From: Beverwykella pulmonaria
Taxonomy: Eukaryota > Ascomycota > Dothideomycetes > Pleosporales > Melanommataceae
Assembly (NCBI GenBank): GCA_001599595.1
Contig: BCHH01000008.1
Span: forward strand, 1,454,046-1,518,045
Length of the DNA stretch: 64,000 nucleotides
Direction of reading: 5' to 3'
Part shown: positions 23,923-39,024 of the stretch, piece by piece
Layout of the letters: the number at the start of each line of letters is the position of its first letter
Numbering within the stretch: position 1 is the first letter of the stretch
Position numbers and translations under genes: made by a program
The notes under the pieces: generated by a model
The model's input: only the letters and a program-made list of their open reading frames with translations
Told to the model about the DNA's origin: nothing
The model's database searches: none

Positions 23923-26227
23923 TCAGATCAACTCGCCCTCTCCCTCCTCTTCGAAATCCCCTTCCTCATCCCACTCTAGTCCCTCGGCTGCCTCGTCAGC
24001 CTTCCTTTGCACCTCTGCCAGACCGGACATCTCCTCGACCCAGCCTTTCTCGCTCAGTGCCCTTTCAACAAAGCCCCACGGATCCTCTTCGTAGTAAGCG
24101 AGGACTTTTTCGCTACAAGCAGAACAGCAATCGTAAGGCTGACCCTCGACTTGAATGTTGCTGAAGGAGCCTAGGTAACCGCGAATCGTGTGCGGAATAA
24201 TGCCGAGAGGGTGGACGAATGGAGCGGGCAGAGACGGGTGTGATGCAGCTGGAGATGTAGGCTTTGGTAACACTGATGAGTCTACTGGTGCCCGGCCCTT
24301 AAGAGGGTGTTGAAGAATGCTAACGAGAAGCTCGACTAATAAACTTGAGGCCAGAGGGGCAACTCCAGGTCGGGTGACGGTGCATTGTTGATCGAGAGTT
24401 GCGTCTTTGAGCGACTAGTCTGTGTTAATTTATCGGACGGTTTTCATACGCAACGTGGAACAACTCACATCGGCAGGGGCTACAACGTCATTACAGAAAT
24501 AACACCCATGCTCAACTCCTCCTTCTTGTGCCGCTTTCAGGCCGTGTCGCATAACAACGTATGTGTCGAAACCGAGCGCAGCATTCAGGACTATTTTACC
24601 TGAGGCTTTGCCCATGACGGTCGGCAGCCACCTGCTTTCCCTCGTGTCCATGAGAAGGAATATTGCGTCATGCTCGTCTATCAGCCTCTTTAACTTGTCA
24701 AAGTCTGCCTTTGTCTTTGCGCCATCGGTGATGGGATGGCCAACCATCGGAACCTCCATCATATGGCCAGTCGCTTCGATCCCTGGATATATCTCCTTCA
24801 ATGCTTCAGCAGCACGCTCCGCTTTCTTTGCGCCTCCCTGCAAACAATCCTTGAAGTCGAACAAAGGCTGCCGTACTGGGTTGGAGAAGCTGACATTTGC
24901 GTTATCGATGAAGGTTATCTTCCTCACGCCCCATCCCATCAACATGCGCGAAACGTAGGTTCCGAGGGTACCCGCGCCAAGGAGAAGACATTTGCAATTC
25001 TTGATGACGTCTAGATCAATGCTCGGCGCTATCCGCCACTTGATAAGTTTAAGGTTCAGATCGACGGCTTGGTCGGCAAGTTTGCGCTCGTCCATGTACT
25101 CAGAAAGGTCGACGGTGCGTGATGTGAGCTTACCCGACTCATTTCGCTCCCACCCTGTGACTTTGGGCAACTTGGGCGTACGAGGGCGGGCGGATGGATC
25201 CGCAGAGGGAGTGGGTGCTGATTCGGAAGCGGATTCTGATGACAGCTGGAGAATCAGTGAATGGGCCTGGTCGCGTCGGAGATGTGTGTCGCGATAGCAG
25301 AGAATTTGCACTTCACTTAGTTGCCAACGATGCCGAATGAGAACCAGCAGATTTCTGAGCATCCATCCAGGATTGTCTGGGTATGTGGAGGGGTCGGCAA
25401 ACGCCACAAAGCGATCCGCTTTGTCCACGCCCTCGAAAAACCCGTTCTCGAACAAGGCCAGCTTGCCAACGACCCACTTGTATCCGAGCTCGTCGACGGG
25501 TGTTACGGGCGTCCTTGGGGTCTCCTCCGAATCCGGCTCTCCTCGGATGCGCTTGGCCAGGAAGAAGCCTCGCTGGCGCGCATCTGATGCGTATCGCCAT
25601 GTCTGCACTGCATCCACCAATGGCGTGGTGTCCCTCGGGGTAAGCCGGCCGACGTCTCCAGTTTGTTTCCACGGCGGGTCGGACTGAATGGCGGGGAAGC
25701 CAAAGTGATATGTGAACTTGTATTTCTTCAAGTTGGCGAAGAATATGGCGGTAAAGGAGGAGAGGAGCGAGGGACACTCGTAAATGGAGCCGTCGTGGAT
25801 CGCCTCCCAGATCTGCAGCCTGTCAGCGAGCTCTTCGTGGGCCGGGTCTGCCTAGCGTACTGTCTGGGCGGCGGTTTCGAGGACAGCGCCGCGGTCGAGG
25901 TTCTTGAAGTCTTCGATGGTGTTGCAGTTCTTGATGATGCCTTCTGCGCGGCAGTAGTTCGGGGGGGTGCTATGCGGGGCTCACTGTCAGTGCTGTCTGT
26001 GCATGCCTGCAGAAGAGGAGTACGGACTCGTCCGATGTCAAGGCGTTTGGATGGATCTGTATGCGTGTGGACCGCGACGGATGGTCGGCGGCGCGCACAT
26101 CGTAGAGGCCCAGCAGCTTGCGCGCCGAGTCGTCGAGCTTGTCGTGGTTGATCTTGATGTGGGCCAAGGCAGCATAGAACTGCATATCCACGTCGCTCTG
26201 CCAGGGCGCAAACTTGAGGGCCGCCAT
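23923..26227 (-). CDS. ATG7: autophagy E1-like activating enzyme ATG7
   Basis: Four exons (26227-26028, 25969-25861, 25812-24469, 24414-23923) sum to 714 residues, at the upper end of the family's usual range. ATG7 activates Atg8 and Atg12 with ATP, passing them through a thioester to Atg3 and Atg10. The N-terminal domain starts [20 protein letters not shown] and includes [13 protein letters not shown]. The adenylation domain has the nucleotide loop [20 protein letters not shown] and the acidic patch [18 protein letters not shown]. The catalytic cysteine lies in [14 protein letters not shown], just after the last intron, and the C-terminal Atg8-recognition tail is very acidic ([15 protein letters not shown]). 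The first intron has a poor donor (GTCCGT), so that junction is the least certain. The start codon is 394 bp from that of the divergent dCMP deaminase. Confidence 0.95.
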
Positions 26228-26621
26228 GCTGCGTGACGGGAGGGCGCGGCTCGCTCTTGAATGCGATGGATGGTCAAAGACGTGGGTGAAGGGGCTGAGG
26301 CGTGCTGTGTCTATCTCGATGGGCTTGAAGGATGGGGGAACGCGGAGGGAGAGGGTGCAGTCAGAGAAGCAAGCATGAGTGCGCCGTGCAGGTGGTCCTA
26401 GTCACGCTCCAGGCTGTTGTGACGGTGCAGGGTGAATGTCTCACGGGAGCTCAGGCAGCTGTGGTCCAAGTAGAGGCGCCCCTCGCTGACCTCATCGGGC
26501 CGCGGGGTATGCCAAGCGTTTTGCCGCGTTCCTGAATCCAACGACGCGCGCGGCTCAACGCCGAACATTTCTTTTCTGTACGCTCCAAGCCGCCGTGCAG
26601 AGCCCGCCGTCGTCTGAAACT
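26228..26621. promoter_or_regulatory. shared divergent promoter of ATG7 and dCMP deaminase
   Basis: The two start codons face away from each other across 394 bp with no other gene between. Both transcripts must start here, so a bidirectional promoter is inferred. No specific factor site is claimed. Confidence 0.6.
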
Positions 26622-27892
26622 ATGCTCATCGGACTGTGTGGAGGCAAGCAAGACCCTCCCACTCATCCGGCAGCCACTGATCCCCTCAGGCATCTGCTCC
26701 GGTAAAGCGTCCATAGCTTCCTTTTTGATCGAGGAACACCAATTCACGCGTCTGTATCTTGCCCGTACCGCCGTGATACCCGCTGTTGAGAAATCAGCTT
26801 CCAATGTGCCCGTTCCCGTGCCAGAATCGAGTCCCGCGGACGCCCCATTCACTTTTCCTGATGTCGACTCCTTGCTCGACTTCGTCACGCTGCGATGGCA
26901 GGAGCGATGGGTCACGACCGACATTCTCGATGAGCACGTCGTAGACGTGCTGCTCCGGCGCCCGTTCTTTCTCCTTGTCAGCGTCGACGCGCCCGTTACC
27001 GTGCGATGGCAGCGATTCAAGAATCGGTACTGGGAACCCGCGTTTGAGCGAGGGGTAAGGCGCTGATTTTGGCAGATGTGCTGTGCACAAACTCACCCCA
27101 CCGTCCCTCGAAGCCTTCGTCCTCCGTAACGATGCCCACCTCTTTGCGCCTGGCACGGGCCTCGGCGCTCTCCTCCAGCGAGCACAGCTAAAGCTTCTCA
27201 ATTCCACGCCCTCGGTCTCGTCCCTCTACAGCGCACTGAGAGCTCTTCACCTCACGGATGAAGCCCGCCTCCGCCCCAGCTGGGACCAGTACTTTATGCA
27301 GTTAGCCGATCTAGCTGCGCATAGGAGCAACTGCATGAAGCGACGTGTGGGCTGCGTAGTTGTGCGAGAAAAGCGGGTCATCAGCACGGGATACAATGGA
27401 ACTCCGAGGGGAATGACTAATTGCAATGAGGGCGGATGTGAGTCTTGATGTGTTCGGCCAATAGGAACCTAAATTGATCCCCAAACAGGCCCACGATGCA
27501 ACAGCGCGTCTAGGGCTGGCACCGACTTATCAACGTGTCTTTGCCTGCATGCCGAAGAAAATGCTCTCTTAGAAGCCGGAAGAGACCGCATCGGCGAGAC
27601 GTCCATTCTATACTGCAATACCTGCCCCTGCCTTACATGCAGCGTCAAGATCACGCAAGTCGGCATCAGCGAGGTCGTCTATAACCAGGGTTACCTAGTC
27701 GACAAGCAAACGGCCGCGATCCTTGCCGCAAATGGAGTGCGACTACGCCAGTTCTCTCCCCCCAGAGAAGGCTTAGTAGATCTGTCTATGAGCCCTGCCC
27801 ATGAGGAGCTTACTACGGCATCTGATCTGGAAGAGGGTGCAATTGATCTGGGGGACATTCGTGACACCCTCAACGATCAGAACTTCGTGTGA
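26622..27892 (+). CDS. DCD1: deoxycytidylate (dCMP) deaminase
   Basis: Four exons (26622-26643, 26690-27026, 27076-27437, 27489-27892) give 374 residues. The enzyme converts dCMP to dUMP, feeding thymidylate synthesis. The N-terminus (MLIGLCGGICSGKASIASFL) is a P-loop nucleotide-kinase-like fold found in fungal dCMP deaminases, built across the first splice. The zinc-dependent deaminase core holds NCMKRRVGCVVV, STGYNGTPRG, the catalytic CLHAEEN (zinc His and proton-shuttling Glu) and the zinc cysteines in CNTCPCLTC. All active-site residues are present. The first intron is only 46 nt and begins GCAAGC, a GC-AG intron. The C-terminal tail is acidic and variable. Divergent from ATG7. Confidence 0.95.
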
Positions 27893-30855
27893 AAAGTAGA
27901 TGAAAAGTAGATGAAAATCTTATCATTTTGGAATTTTGGAATTTTGGAATTTTCGTTTCTGATTCTCAGTACAACCTATTGTCGCTGGATCGCCGCTCAG
28001 ACCTAACATGTCTCTTTTTCAAATGCCCAAACGTGAAAAGCACCCTTTTAGTGCTCATTACAACACGCCACGAATCATCGCATTTGATGCGGACACTACA
28101 TATGAGTTGGGATCCGAGTAGACACTTATGGAGATGATGAACGATCTCGAGTGCGGTAGAATCGGTGACAACTTACCTTACAAGGAAATTGAGCGATCTC
28201 TATTAGAAAGGCATGCTGGACTATGAGCTTACGCACTTTGTGAAGAGCATGAGAGCTGTGCAAACAGATTAGGTCTCCAACTGGGAGAAGGATGACTTTC
28301 AGGCGGACTTTGGCCAGGCCATCAGGGATGCGGATGGTGCGTTTGGGAATATGTGAGTATTGTAGGGCAGGCAGAAAATCGAGGAACTGGATTGATTGTA
28401 GTTCGTGAAAGTTCTGGTTTGGTCAACTAACCAGCGCTCGCCGGATGGCTCTACTTCCGAGTATCTCTAGTTTTACCTGCGTATCAAGTGTTTCGACCTG
28501 AAAAAGCAACATACTGAACTTGCTTTTGTGGCGACACGCTCCTACACTACCTGAATCGTCACATAATAAGATCATTGAGAAATGGCTTGACGGTTTCTAG
28601 AGCAGAGATATTTATAGACGAAGGGAAAATTGGCGGACCCGATGGTTCGGCCTTCATGATATTCTCGGTCTGTGGTGCTGTATGTTGATAGTGTTTCACT
28701 TCCTCTCTTGACTGTATTTACAACTCGATTCGAGCTGCGTTAAGCCCATGCTACCTATAGTGCTACGTCAGTAGGGATCTAAGTGTGGAAAATCAGACCA
28801 AAACAAGTATAAAGGCAAACACGCCCTATTGCATACCCTGACGATATCGTGTAGTCGTGATCTAGACCTATTTTGAACTAGCATGACATAGCCATCCAAT
28901 CAAGAGACGTCGTTCTCAGATCGTAAGTTAATCTTTATCTCAACCTCAGCCTTCACTTGCCCAATCCTTAAGCCATCTATTTCGAGCCTTCCACCTTTCC
29001 GGACTCGCTTCTTCGTTCCTCACAATACACCCTAAGCATATCATGATGAACTCTGACTCAACCAAGCGCTGCATAAGCGCATGTGAGGACGTGGAACTCA
29101 ATCAGGAAGTCGTACCCTGCATACCCAAAACACCTGCCTTCCTCATCCACGTTAATATCTGTTAACTTCGTTATAGTAATGATAATTTTTCTAAATTTGA
29201 CTGAAAACATACATGAGCTGCGGTAAAGTATTACACGAATGAACATAGCCTGGTTGGAGACCCAGCGTGCCTTGATGGCTATGGTTCTGCCTAGTGTTGA
29301 GGTTTACGCACCCCGTTATTGGGTCTTTGCTAAGTCTCCTCCCCTATATATATACCTCTTGGAAACCTAGGATTCGGCGCTCATAGCTTTGTAGAGAACA
29401 TAGGAGACGTTATAACCAGCCCGTACCATGCTAGAAAGAGCTTTCGTGTCGATGGCGGTTCGCTCAGACAGTCTCAAGAGATCCTCCGCCAAAAGGTTTC
29501 AAGCATTCGCGTGCACTTGACAAATATCATTGGCAGAACTCTGTTGATGGTACTAAGTCCAGTGGCGGATGAAAGAAACCTTACATAGCATCTTTCGGCA
29601 CATCGAGATCTGAATAATGCCCATCCAGAGACAATTATCGGTATCCTCTCTCTCTCTCGTGCTATCACATGTCTTGGTCACAGCTTGGAATGTATATCCA
29701 GTGATAAATTTAGCGGAAAACATGTCATTCAACGCTAGTGTATAATGTTACAGCCGCTGCTAACTGAATCCCTGCAACACATTCCACCAAGAATAACAAC
29801 TGACGAATACCACTCAGCACCACCGACGCTCGCGGCAATGCAAACTACCTTCACCTCGACTTCTCGACTCAGTACCACTCCATACTTGACCATAATGTCA
29901 ACCACAAAGGACACTACTCCAACATCAGTCTCGGAAGGGAATAGGATAGACACCGCCTTGTTAGTCTCCTCGCAAGATATCTCACCGACCGCTCCGTTCT
30001 CAGACGTGAAATGTCAGCGAATCTTCCCCCCGTCCGTTCCTCGAAGTAGCCAACTATGACGTTTGATCGTTCATTTACCAGCAAATGGAGGATCTTTCTC
30101 CGTTTTCCGGTTCCGGTTAGTGGGCTAGATTTGTCCTATCGTGCCACTAAGCCAAAAGATGAGACCGAGATAATTGCTGTCAAATCTCTCAATCATTATC
30201 TAAAACATGTTAAAGCGGAGTATGAGACTAAGTAGTCGGGACTAACACACCAGAATGACTCTTTCAGCCGTTATTAGACATGGATTGCGCTCAGAATAAG
30301 TGCCCAGTGTACATGCGCGTCCCAAAATTCGAGATCCCAGGTTACTCCGCTCGTTATATCTGCCAGCAGACCATTCGTAAGATTTGAAATATCCGGCTAT
30401 AGTTCCCTGTAATCCTTATTATGTATCAACATATGGTAATAACTGAATCGAGATGCAACGTAGACAGTGGGTAGACGGAAGGCGGGAGTGGAGCATGATG
30501 ATGGGCTATGTTTAGTGTACCGCGCTAGGCTTAATATAATTGCGCTAAGGTTAACATACCTCAACTCTACCAGGTTCTTTGTATAGAATTGACGCTTTTG
30601 CTCACACTTTCGTTACATTAATACCTATACTAAATAATCAAAGACTACTACGACCGACTACCGCTCTTATTATTACAAACGAATTCTTGGTATGTGATCA
30701 GATGCATCATTAAAGATGCTCAGCCTCGTAGTGGCTGAGCGACCGGCCGCTTCACATGCGGCTGAGACATGGACCCAACGCTTACCTCGAGGTCGTTATG
30801 AACCTATCTAGTTTTCCCCTCGCCCTCGGCGGTTATCCCTTTGTCCGATGTCAGA
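27893..30855. other. 3 kb AT-rich gene-poor region
   Basis: No intact gene. A short tandem repeat (GGAATTTT, about three units) lies near 27935-27955. Around 28130-28350 the plus strand has protein-like pieces broken by stops (for example NWEKDDFQADFGQAIRDADGAFGN) that may be a gene relic, but I cannot name the family. A 104-codon plus frame (29745-30059) is Ser/Thr-rich and unsupported. The spacer marks the change from core to accessory DNA. Confidence 0.45.
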
Positions 30856-33112
30856 ATGGCAAATGGCACTATCTACCTTCCTCTTCCCCCAACGTCGCAG
30901 ACTATACGCCTCCTAGATATACTGCCAGGTGGATGGAACGACGAAATCAGGGTGGAGCTTCGAGAAACACCAATCGCTAATGCGCGCAACCGCTACACAA
31001 CGATCTCATACACGTGGGGAAGCATTGAAACGACCAGACAAGTCTTCATCACGTGTAATGACCGTCGCGTGCCTATCTCCGAGAATCTTTCAACGATACT
31101 CAGAAGACTGCGGCAACCTAGTCGCTCTATCCCTGTATGGGCAGATGCGTTATGTATCAACCAGACCGATACTCAAGAACGGACACACCAGGTTGGGCTG
31201 ATGGGAGAGATATATCGTAACAGCCGCGAGACGATCATATGGCTTGGAGAACAAACTGACGAAGATGATGTTGGTGGGCGCTTCGTAGGCCGTTGCACAA
31301 AACCCACGGACTGGAATGCACTCTGGTTGGGAGGGCCGCCGCAAGTGGTGTGGGAAGACGACGCCACCGACAGAAGGATGCTGAGCACATATCTTTCCGA
31401 CTACCTGCAATCAAAGGAGCAAGCGCGAGCAAAACCGCACGCGCCTCTCGCAGGAGATGCAGATCTCCCAGCTAACGATGTTTTCGGGGCCTTTTGCCTT
31501 CTTTACAGCCTTGCCCAGGGAACTTCCAGTCTTGCGGTTGAGTTTCTGGAGGAAAGCAACATCAGAACCCCGGCTGGGTTGATGGGCACGTTTAAAATCC
31601 CAAACGCTTGGCATGGATCGCGGAAAAGCATGTCTCTTGGAGGTTCGCGATCCGCGAGGGTTTGGGCTGGGTTGGAGAGGCTAATGAGTCGACCCTGGGT
31701 GAGAGATTTGCAGTTCCCATCGCCTCATCAACTATTTTACTGACCCTCGACAGTGGACACGTATCTGGGTTATTCAGGAAACAGTCCTCGCCCAGAAGGC
31801 CACCGTCCATTTTGGAATGCTGTCAGCACCATGGTCAATGTTCGCCAAGGCTGCTGCTCATTACGAGCAAGAAAGACACACTCTCTGTCTAGACCTTGCG
31901 GGAACACTGCAAGGTCATGATATATTGAATCGTTTTAGTACCTCGGTCCTTCAAATTGACGACACCCGACGACATCATCAAGCTACACAAGACGACATCA
32001 CATTGTTATCGCTACTGTGGAAATTTCGGTCGCGTGAATCAAGCGACAAGCGAGATAAGGCGTTCGCTCTTCTTGGACTTACCACAAACTGGCATGGAAT
32101 GGTTCCAGTCTTGCCCGATTATGGAAAGAGTGTTGAATGGTGTTTTGTAAGTATCGCTACATGTACGATTCAGGGCTCGAAATCACTCTCCATCCTTGCT
32201 GGAGACCTCGATGCAGGATTGGGCCGTAAGCGGCTGAAGGGTATCCCGTCGTGGGTAATGGACTGGGCTCTTCCCTGTCTTCAACTCGAGATTGAAAGAG
32301 TCAACTCGTTGGAAATGTACGACGCAAGTGGGGGTCTCACTGGGCACATTCGAGTTCACTTGGCCCATGCGATTTTAGATATAGAAGGTGTCCATGTGGA
32401 CGACGTCATTTCCGTCGGCGAGATCAGTCGACATACCCAAATCAGTGACACCGTCGCCATCATCCGTCAATGGAACTTACTCACCAAAAAACTTTATATG
32501 AAACACCCTGAGTACCCCAGCGGAGGCACATACGAAGAGGCCTTTTGGCGGACACTCTTGGGCGACATCGTGCATTCTGGGCACAGCTTGGACAAGGAAG
32601 AGCAAAGCAAAAAGAGCACATACCGACGAGCAAACAGTAACGATTTCGAAGCTTTCGAAGCATGGCGCCTATGGTCTCGCTGCATATCCCGGGATACCTG
32701 GGGCCGCACAGTAACATTCACCCAACGCGATCTAGACGAAGGGATATCTTCCATCCATTATGCACTCAAGACCGCGACCGCATCTCGACGGTTCTTCCTA
32801 ACTCGCAAAGGGTACATGGGCGTCGGGCCGAAATCGACAAGGCCCGGCGATCGCTTGTATGCTGTGAAAAACAGCAAGGTCCCTTTCTTGGTGCGCCCTG
32901 CAAGCCTGCAGAAATGTGGAGGCAAGAAGTGCATCACTTTTGCCGGCAAAGATGATGGAAGCAGACAATCTTCGATGGCCTGCGATCAGGAGCATGATTG
33001 CCATAGGCTTGTCGGGGATTGTTTTGCCTACGGGTTGATGGACGGGGAGGCTTTTCAGAGGCCTAATACTCGGACGCCGGATCCTAACATCAAACGTCTG
33101 TATTTGATTTGA
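30856..33112 (+). CDS. HET-domain (heterokaryon incompatibility) protein
   Basis: Two exons, 30856-31698 and 31754-33112, separated by a 55-nt GTGAGA...ACAG intron, give 733 residues. The HET domain occupies about residues 45-300 and shows its conserved blocks: YTTISYTWGS, VPISENLSTILRRLR, IPVWADALCINQTDTQERTHQ, LMGEIYRNSRETIIWLGE and, across the splice, SRPW-TRIWVIQETVLAQKA. HET proteins trigger non-self recognition and programmed cell death on fusion of incompatible hyphae. The long C-terminal part has no recognised repeats (no WD40 or NACHT seen). I chose the ATG at 30856; the frame is open slightly upstream but without another ATG. It sits alone between two AT-rich spacers, a common setting for this expanded and fast-evolving family. 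Confidence 0.93.
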
Positions 33113-34350
33113 CCTTCCGGGGATGGTGTAGTTGCGTGATTAAAAAATACCCCTTCTATTAATCATTCTTCATACAACTCATTTTCTAGCAGCACCTTGA
33201 GTATAATTCTAATGTGTATTTTTATTGTTTCATATCGGAATACATACTCAGATTGTCTTTATTCTTACCTTGCTTAACCCGAATCCTTATTATTTTGAAG
33301 CATGTAATTCAATACCAAAATGTTGGGCCTAGTAGAAGTTGCTGCCCAGATCTACGTGGCAATGTCAACAATAAGTCCTGTCTAGAATATAATAACTTTT
33401 TGGAGTTTAAACCAGGTGAATTGAGCTCTCTGTGTATCAGAGAAGGTTGGGCGAGAGGACCCCTATATATAGCTAGTACAATGGCACGTGATATACTAAT
33501 GCACGTGATATAACCGTAACAAACTGTCTTTCACGTGGAAGGTGAATTGAAAAGCGTATATGAAGTGTTTCTTGCAGAAGAGAGCTCTTATACTCGAAGG
33601 ATAGAGACACTGAATCATTAATTTAACTTTTACTGACACGGCGTTCGAGTTTCGATCCATTGTTGTCAAATTGCTTACTGCGCTCCTGAGTTGAGACGAA
33701 ATGCAATAAAAATCGATTCCAAAGCTTAATGAGATCTATAAATATCCTGTCCATAACTCATAGACATGTCAAAATTCCATTAAGAAGCGAAATATACTCC
33801 CAGCGTCTTCCTGCACCCGTAGTTAATCCGGCTTGAAGAAGATTGTAAACATCGTTTACGTTTAGGTTCCCGTAAGCTTGTTCGTCACGTCACGTGACAT
33901 ATCACAATTCATCTCGTCTCTCGCTATTTATGAATCGAGCCTAATCACCCCTGACTTATCTATTTGCTCTTTATCCGGCCGGTGTTAACCTCACAGTAAG
34001 TTTTAAAGGTGGCTGCTCGCTTGTAGTGGCCACTCGCTCGTGGAGTAACTTAGTCGAGACTGATAACAAGAGGTCGCGTGGATCTTGCTACCTGTTGGTG
34101 CCTGAACCTATGAGCTTCCGCGTGATTTCAAACGCGAATTCTAGGCCATCACAGGATCCGTTTTACAGTTCTTCAAAGGAAGAACCATGAAGATTTGATC
34201 CTTCAGGTTCGTATCTAACCTTCCCAATGCATCTCTAGCGCCGTAACCCTTCCCCGCGATTCTCGTCGCGATCCTTCACTCCGGTGACTCACTGCGACTT
34301 ATCGACATAAATACTCAGCTATAACCGCCGAAAAAAGCACATACAAAATC
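33113..34350. other. AT-rich intergenic region, no gene seen
   Basis: Only short frames on either strand. A few CACGTG and TCACGTGA palindromes occur (around 33485-33540 and 33890); they could be bHLH binding sites but could also be chance. Confidence 0.5.
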
Positions 34351-35530
34351 ATGGCTTCAGAAATAGGGCATGTTCATACCGTAGCGTTCAATGATGGATA
34401 CTTACAAGTTTCACCCCTCCACACAATATACTACCATCAGTATGGTAAGGCTGATGGAAAGCCTGGTAAGCATATCTGAGAACTGTATAAGACACCCTTT
34501 GCTCATATATTTTGACAGTGATCTTCCTCCACGGTGGCCCTGGCGGCTCAACATCTATCACCAACACTAAATTCTTCGATCCATCCATCTACCGTGTCGT
34601 TCTCCTGGATCAACGCGGATCCGGTAAATCGCGCCCCGTAGCTGAGACCAAGGAAAACACGACGCAACTCCTTGTCCAAGACATCGAAACTTTGCGAGAG
34701 AAGCTCGGAATAAAAAAATGGCATATGGTGTTTGGCGGGTCGTGGGGTTCGACGCTCGCTCTTGCGTATTCGGAGGCGCATCCGGAAGCTGTTGGGAGCT
34801 TAGTGCTGAGAGGTGTGTTCGTTGGGGAGAAACAAGAGGTAGAGAAGTCCTTGTTGGGTTCGGTGTCGGGTCAGTTGTGGCCCGCGGAATACGAGGAGTT
34901 TATTTCATATCTCCCTGAAGAGAAGAGAGGTGACCCGTTGCACGCTTTCCACGACATTATTTGTGGCGAAGATAGAGTGAAGGCAATGGAGGCGGCGAGG
35001 GTTTGGAACAAGTGGGAGATGTCGACCTCCACTCTCTTGTTGCCAGAGGATGCATTTGCAAAGCTAGATGAGGGGGATTGGTGTATTCAACATGGTGAGT
35101 AGAGCGATGCAGATGATGCGGATGTTTTACTGATGCTGCATAAAGCGACGATAGAAACCCACTACTTTGTGAATAATTCTTTCTTAGAGGATCAGCAGCT
35201 CCTCAGGAATGTAGAAAAGATTAAGGGGATCCCGAGTAAGCCTGAAGTACCATTAGGAAGCTTGAGAATGATACTAACAGCAGTGATAGTGAGAATCGTG
35301 CAGGGGAGATATGATATCGTCTGCCCGCCAGCGTCCGCTTGGAAGTTGCACAAGGCGTTGCCAGATTCAGAGTTGTACTGGAGTCCGGATGCGGGACATT
35401 CTGCAATGGTGAGTTGAGTGAATCCTTCAAATTTAAGTGAAGATGGGCTAAAGCGAAATAGGAACCGAGCACGTTCAAAAAATTGGTGGAAATCTGTGAT
35501 GAATATGCGAGGTTTGATTTTCACTTGTAG
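34351..35530 (+). CDS. proline iminopeptidase (prolyl aminopeptidase, S33 family)
   Basis: Five exons (34351-34465, 34519-35094, 35146-35235, 35290-35408, 35462-35530) give 322 residues, the normal family length. The enzyme removes N-terminal proline from peptides and is usually cytosolic. Diagnostic motifs are VIFLHGGPGGSTS (oxyanion region), LLDQRGSGKSRP, the nucleophile elbow FGGSWGSTLALAYSEAHPE with the catalytic Ser, the Asp in IVQGRYDIVCPPASAW, and the His in PDAGHSA. The start is in the first exon, in frame with the hydrolase core. Intron 3 has two usable acceptors nine bases apart; the downstream one (GATAG) gives the spacing usual in the family. Splice isoforms differing by three residues are possible. 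Confidence 0.93.
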
Positions 35531-37512
35531 GAATTTTCTCCAAACGTAGACTTTGATATTCAGTATCAAAAATAATGGGCGTTCATGTCTAAAGGATATA
35601 AAAATCGGCAAGTTCTATGGATATGCTAACAATGTTCTCTTCCAAGCTATGCTTTCTTATTTTTTATAGAAAATAACGTTAGGTTAGAGTCCCTGAAGAA
35701 ATGATCTTTGGGAAAGATTTAGCCCTGTAAAAGAATTTGACCGCTCAAAACATAACTATTCGGCACTGCGAAACTTTCAAATCCAACTCATATCTTTCAA
35801 AACACACAATCATCTTCATTATTCTGCACATAAGATATCTATGTTTAATTTCACTACCTAGTGATATGAAAAGGGATGAGAAACTTTGCATAAGCACCTT
35901 AGAGCTAAAGACATTATCAACAAAGGAATGACTTTGTAGATTGCACCACCTTTATAACAGTGTCGGGAAGGTGTAACATGTATGTTTCTACAGTAGCTTG
36001 CCGTCTACTTAAACAACGCATTGTTGCGCAACAAGGCCTAGAATATCATTGCTGAAGTAAACATTGCAATTGAAGCTAAAGAATAATTCCTAGAGCAGAT
36101 AAAAGAGTATTTCCCGCTCCAGGACTAAAGTTTCACTTTTCGCCGTATGACACCGAACCTCTAGAATCGAAAGGTTTTATTATACACACGCTCTCAGATC
36201 AGTCACTCAGTTGAGGGTAGGCTGAGTATATAGAATCTGAAGGGGTTTAACGATACCGTAATAAAATACGCCTAAGTGGTTTGTGACGGGCAGCTATTGG
36301 AGCAGAGAGCTGAAAGCGGGTTGTTTTAGATGCGGATGGTTATATACAAGGAATAAGCGAGGTCATGTGACGGGGTCGTCACACTGTTACTTATGCTATC
36401 TGGGAAGTTTTCGTGACGTGACGAAATTAGATTGTATTGATGTTAATTATATTGATTCTACAGAGGAGTTACCGAAGAAAAATCTATAGTCTTACCAAAC
36501 ACGCTAGGGGCATGCCAAGAGAGTGAAAGCAGATATAAGTAAGTTACATGAGCAAACATAAATATTACTCATCATGTGACCCATAGGCCGACAGAAGTAA
36601 AAGTCGAAGCGAAGCTGTGAAATGACATGTCAGATGTACAAATTCCTTCAAGACAATTATTGAAGTATATCAAAAAGTTGGCGAACACATGTAACGAAGA
36701 GGTAACTCAAGTTGAGAAATACAACATTCTGTGGTATGGTGGAATCAACACTTCTCCTACTCCACTCATATGACTTTGAGTCCATTTCTCGGAAGGTCTT
36801 TACTAGGAACATACCACACACCCGCAAGTGCGGATTTCGAAGTTTCGGCATTCAATTTTGAGCACTGTGACTCAAAAACCGACGAAAGATATTTGCATGA
36901 TCTTCCAGATGGGAAGCAGCTTCTAAATATGTTATCGCTTTTACGAAAAGCTCAAGTACCAAATCTTGACTCTGATATAATCAAAATCAAGATTTAGTAG
37001 CGTTAAAACATGATCGACGGTCTGACATCTGGAGAGCTGAATGTGTGCAGCACGTCTAAAATGGTTGAGTTGCACTTCTATGCACTGTGGGGCAAGAAGG
37101 GTGTTGTGGACACCGCCAATGCTGAAGCCGATCTCCATCATCGAGATTATTTGCAGAGTTTTTGTAGATCCGAAGATCGGAGCATGATGGTGATGGCCAT
37201 CATTTTCAGCTATTGATATTCAGATGAGGATATTAAGGGCGGAAACGTTCGGAATCAACATATCGTTCAGACTGGTAAGAAGAACCATGGTTTTGTTGGT
37301 AAAAATATTAGTTGAATGTGAGGCCGATGGTGAGAAACGCACTTCACGCATAGAAGAGGTCAAAGTTAGAATACTAGTAATGTTGATAATGAAAGTAAAG
37401 AAATATCGTTACCATGGTATCATATCTACATATACGCCCACCCTGTTATATAGTGCCGAAGCACAAACTCTCCTTTTAACTCCAGAACATGCCAGCCCTA
37501 GAGTGAAGACTT
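35531..37512. other. AT-rich intergenic region, no gene seen
   Basis: About 2 kb of low-complexity AT-rich DNA with only short frames. No repeat shared with the rest of the window was recognised. Confidence 0.5.

Positions 37513-39024
<1,512 letters not shown>

Noticed and set aside
24430..25731. 433-codon frame as a stand-alone ThiF-like protein
   Set aside because: It is the large middle exon of ATG7; flanking exons with the N-terminus and catalytic Cys join in frame.
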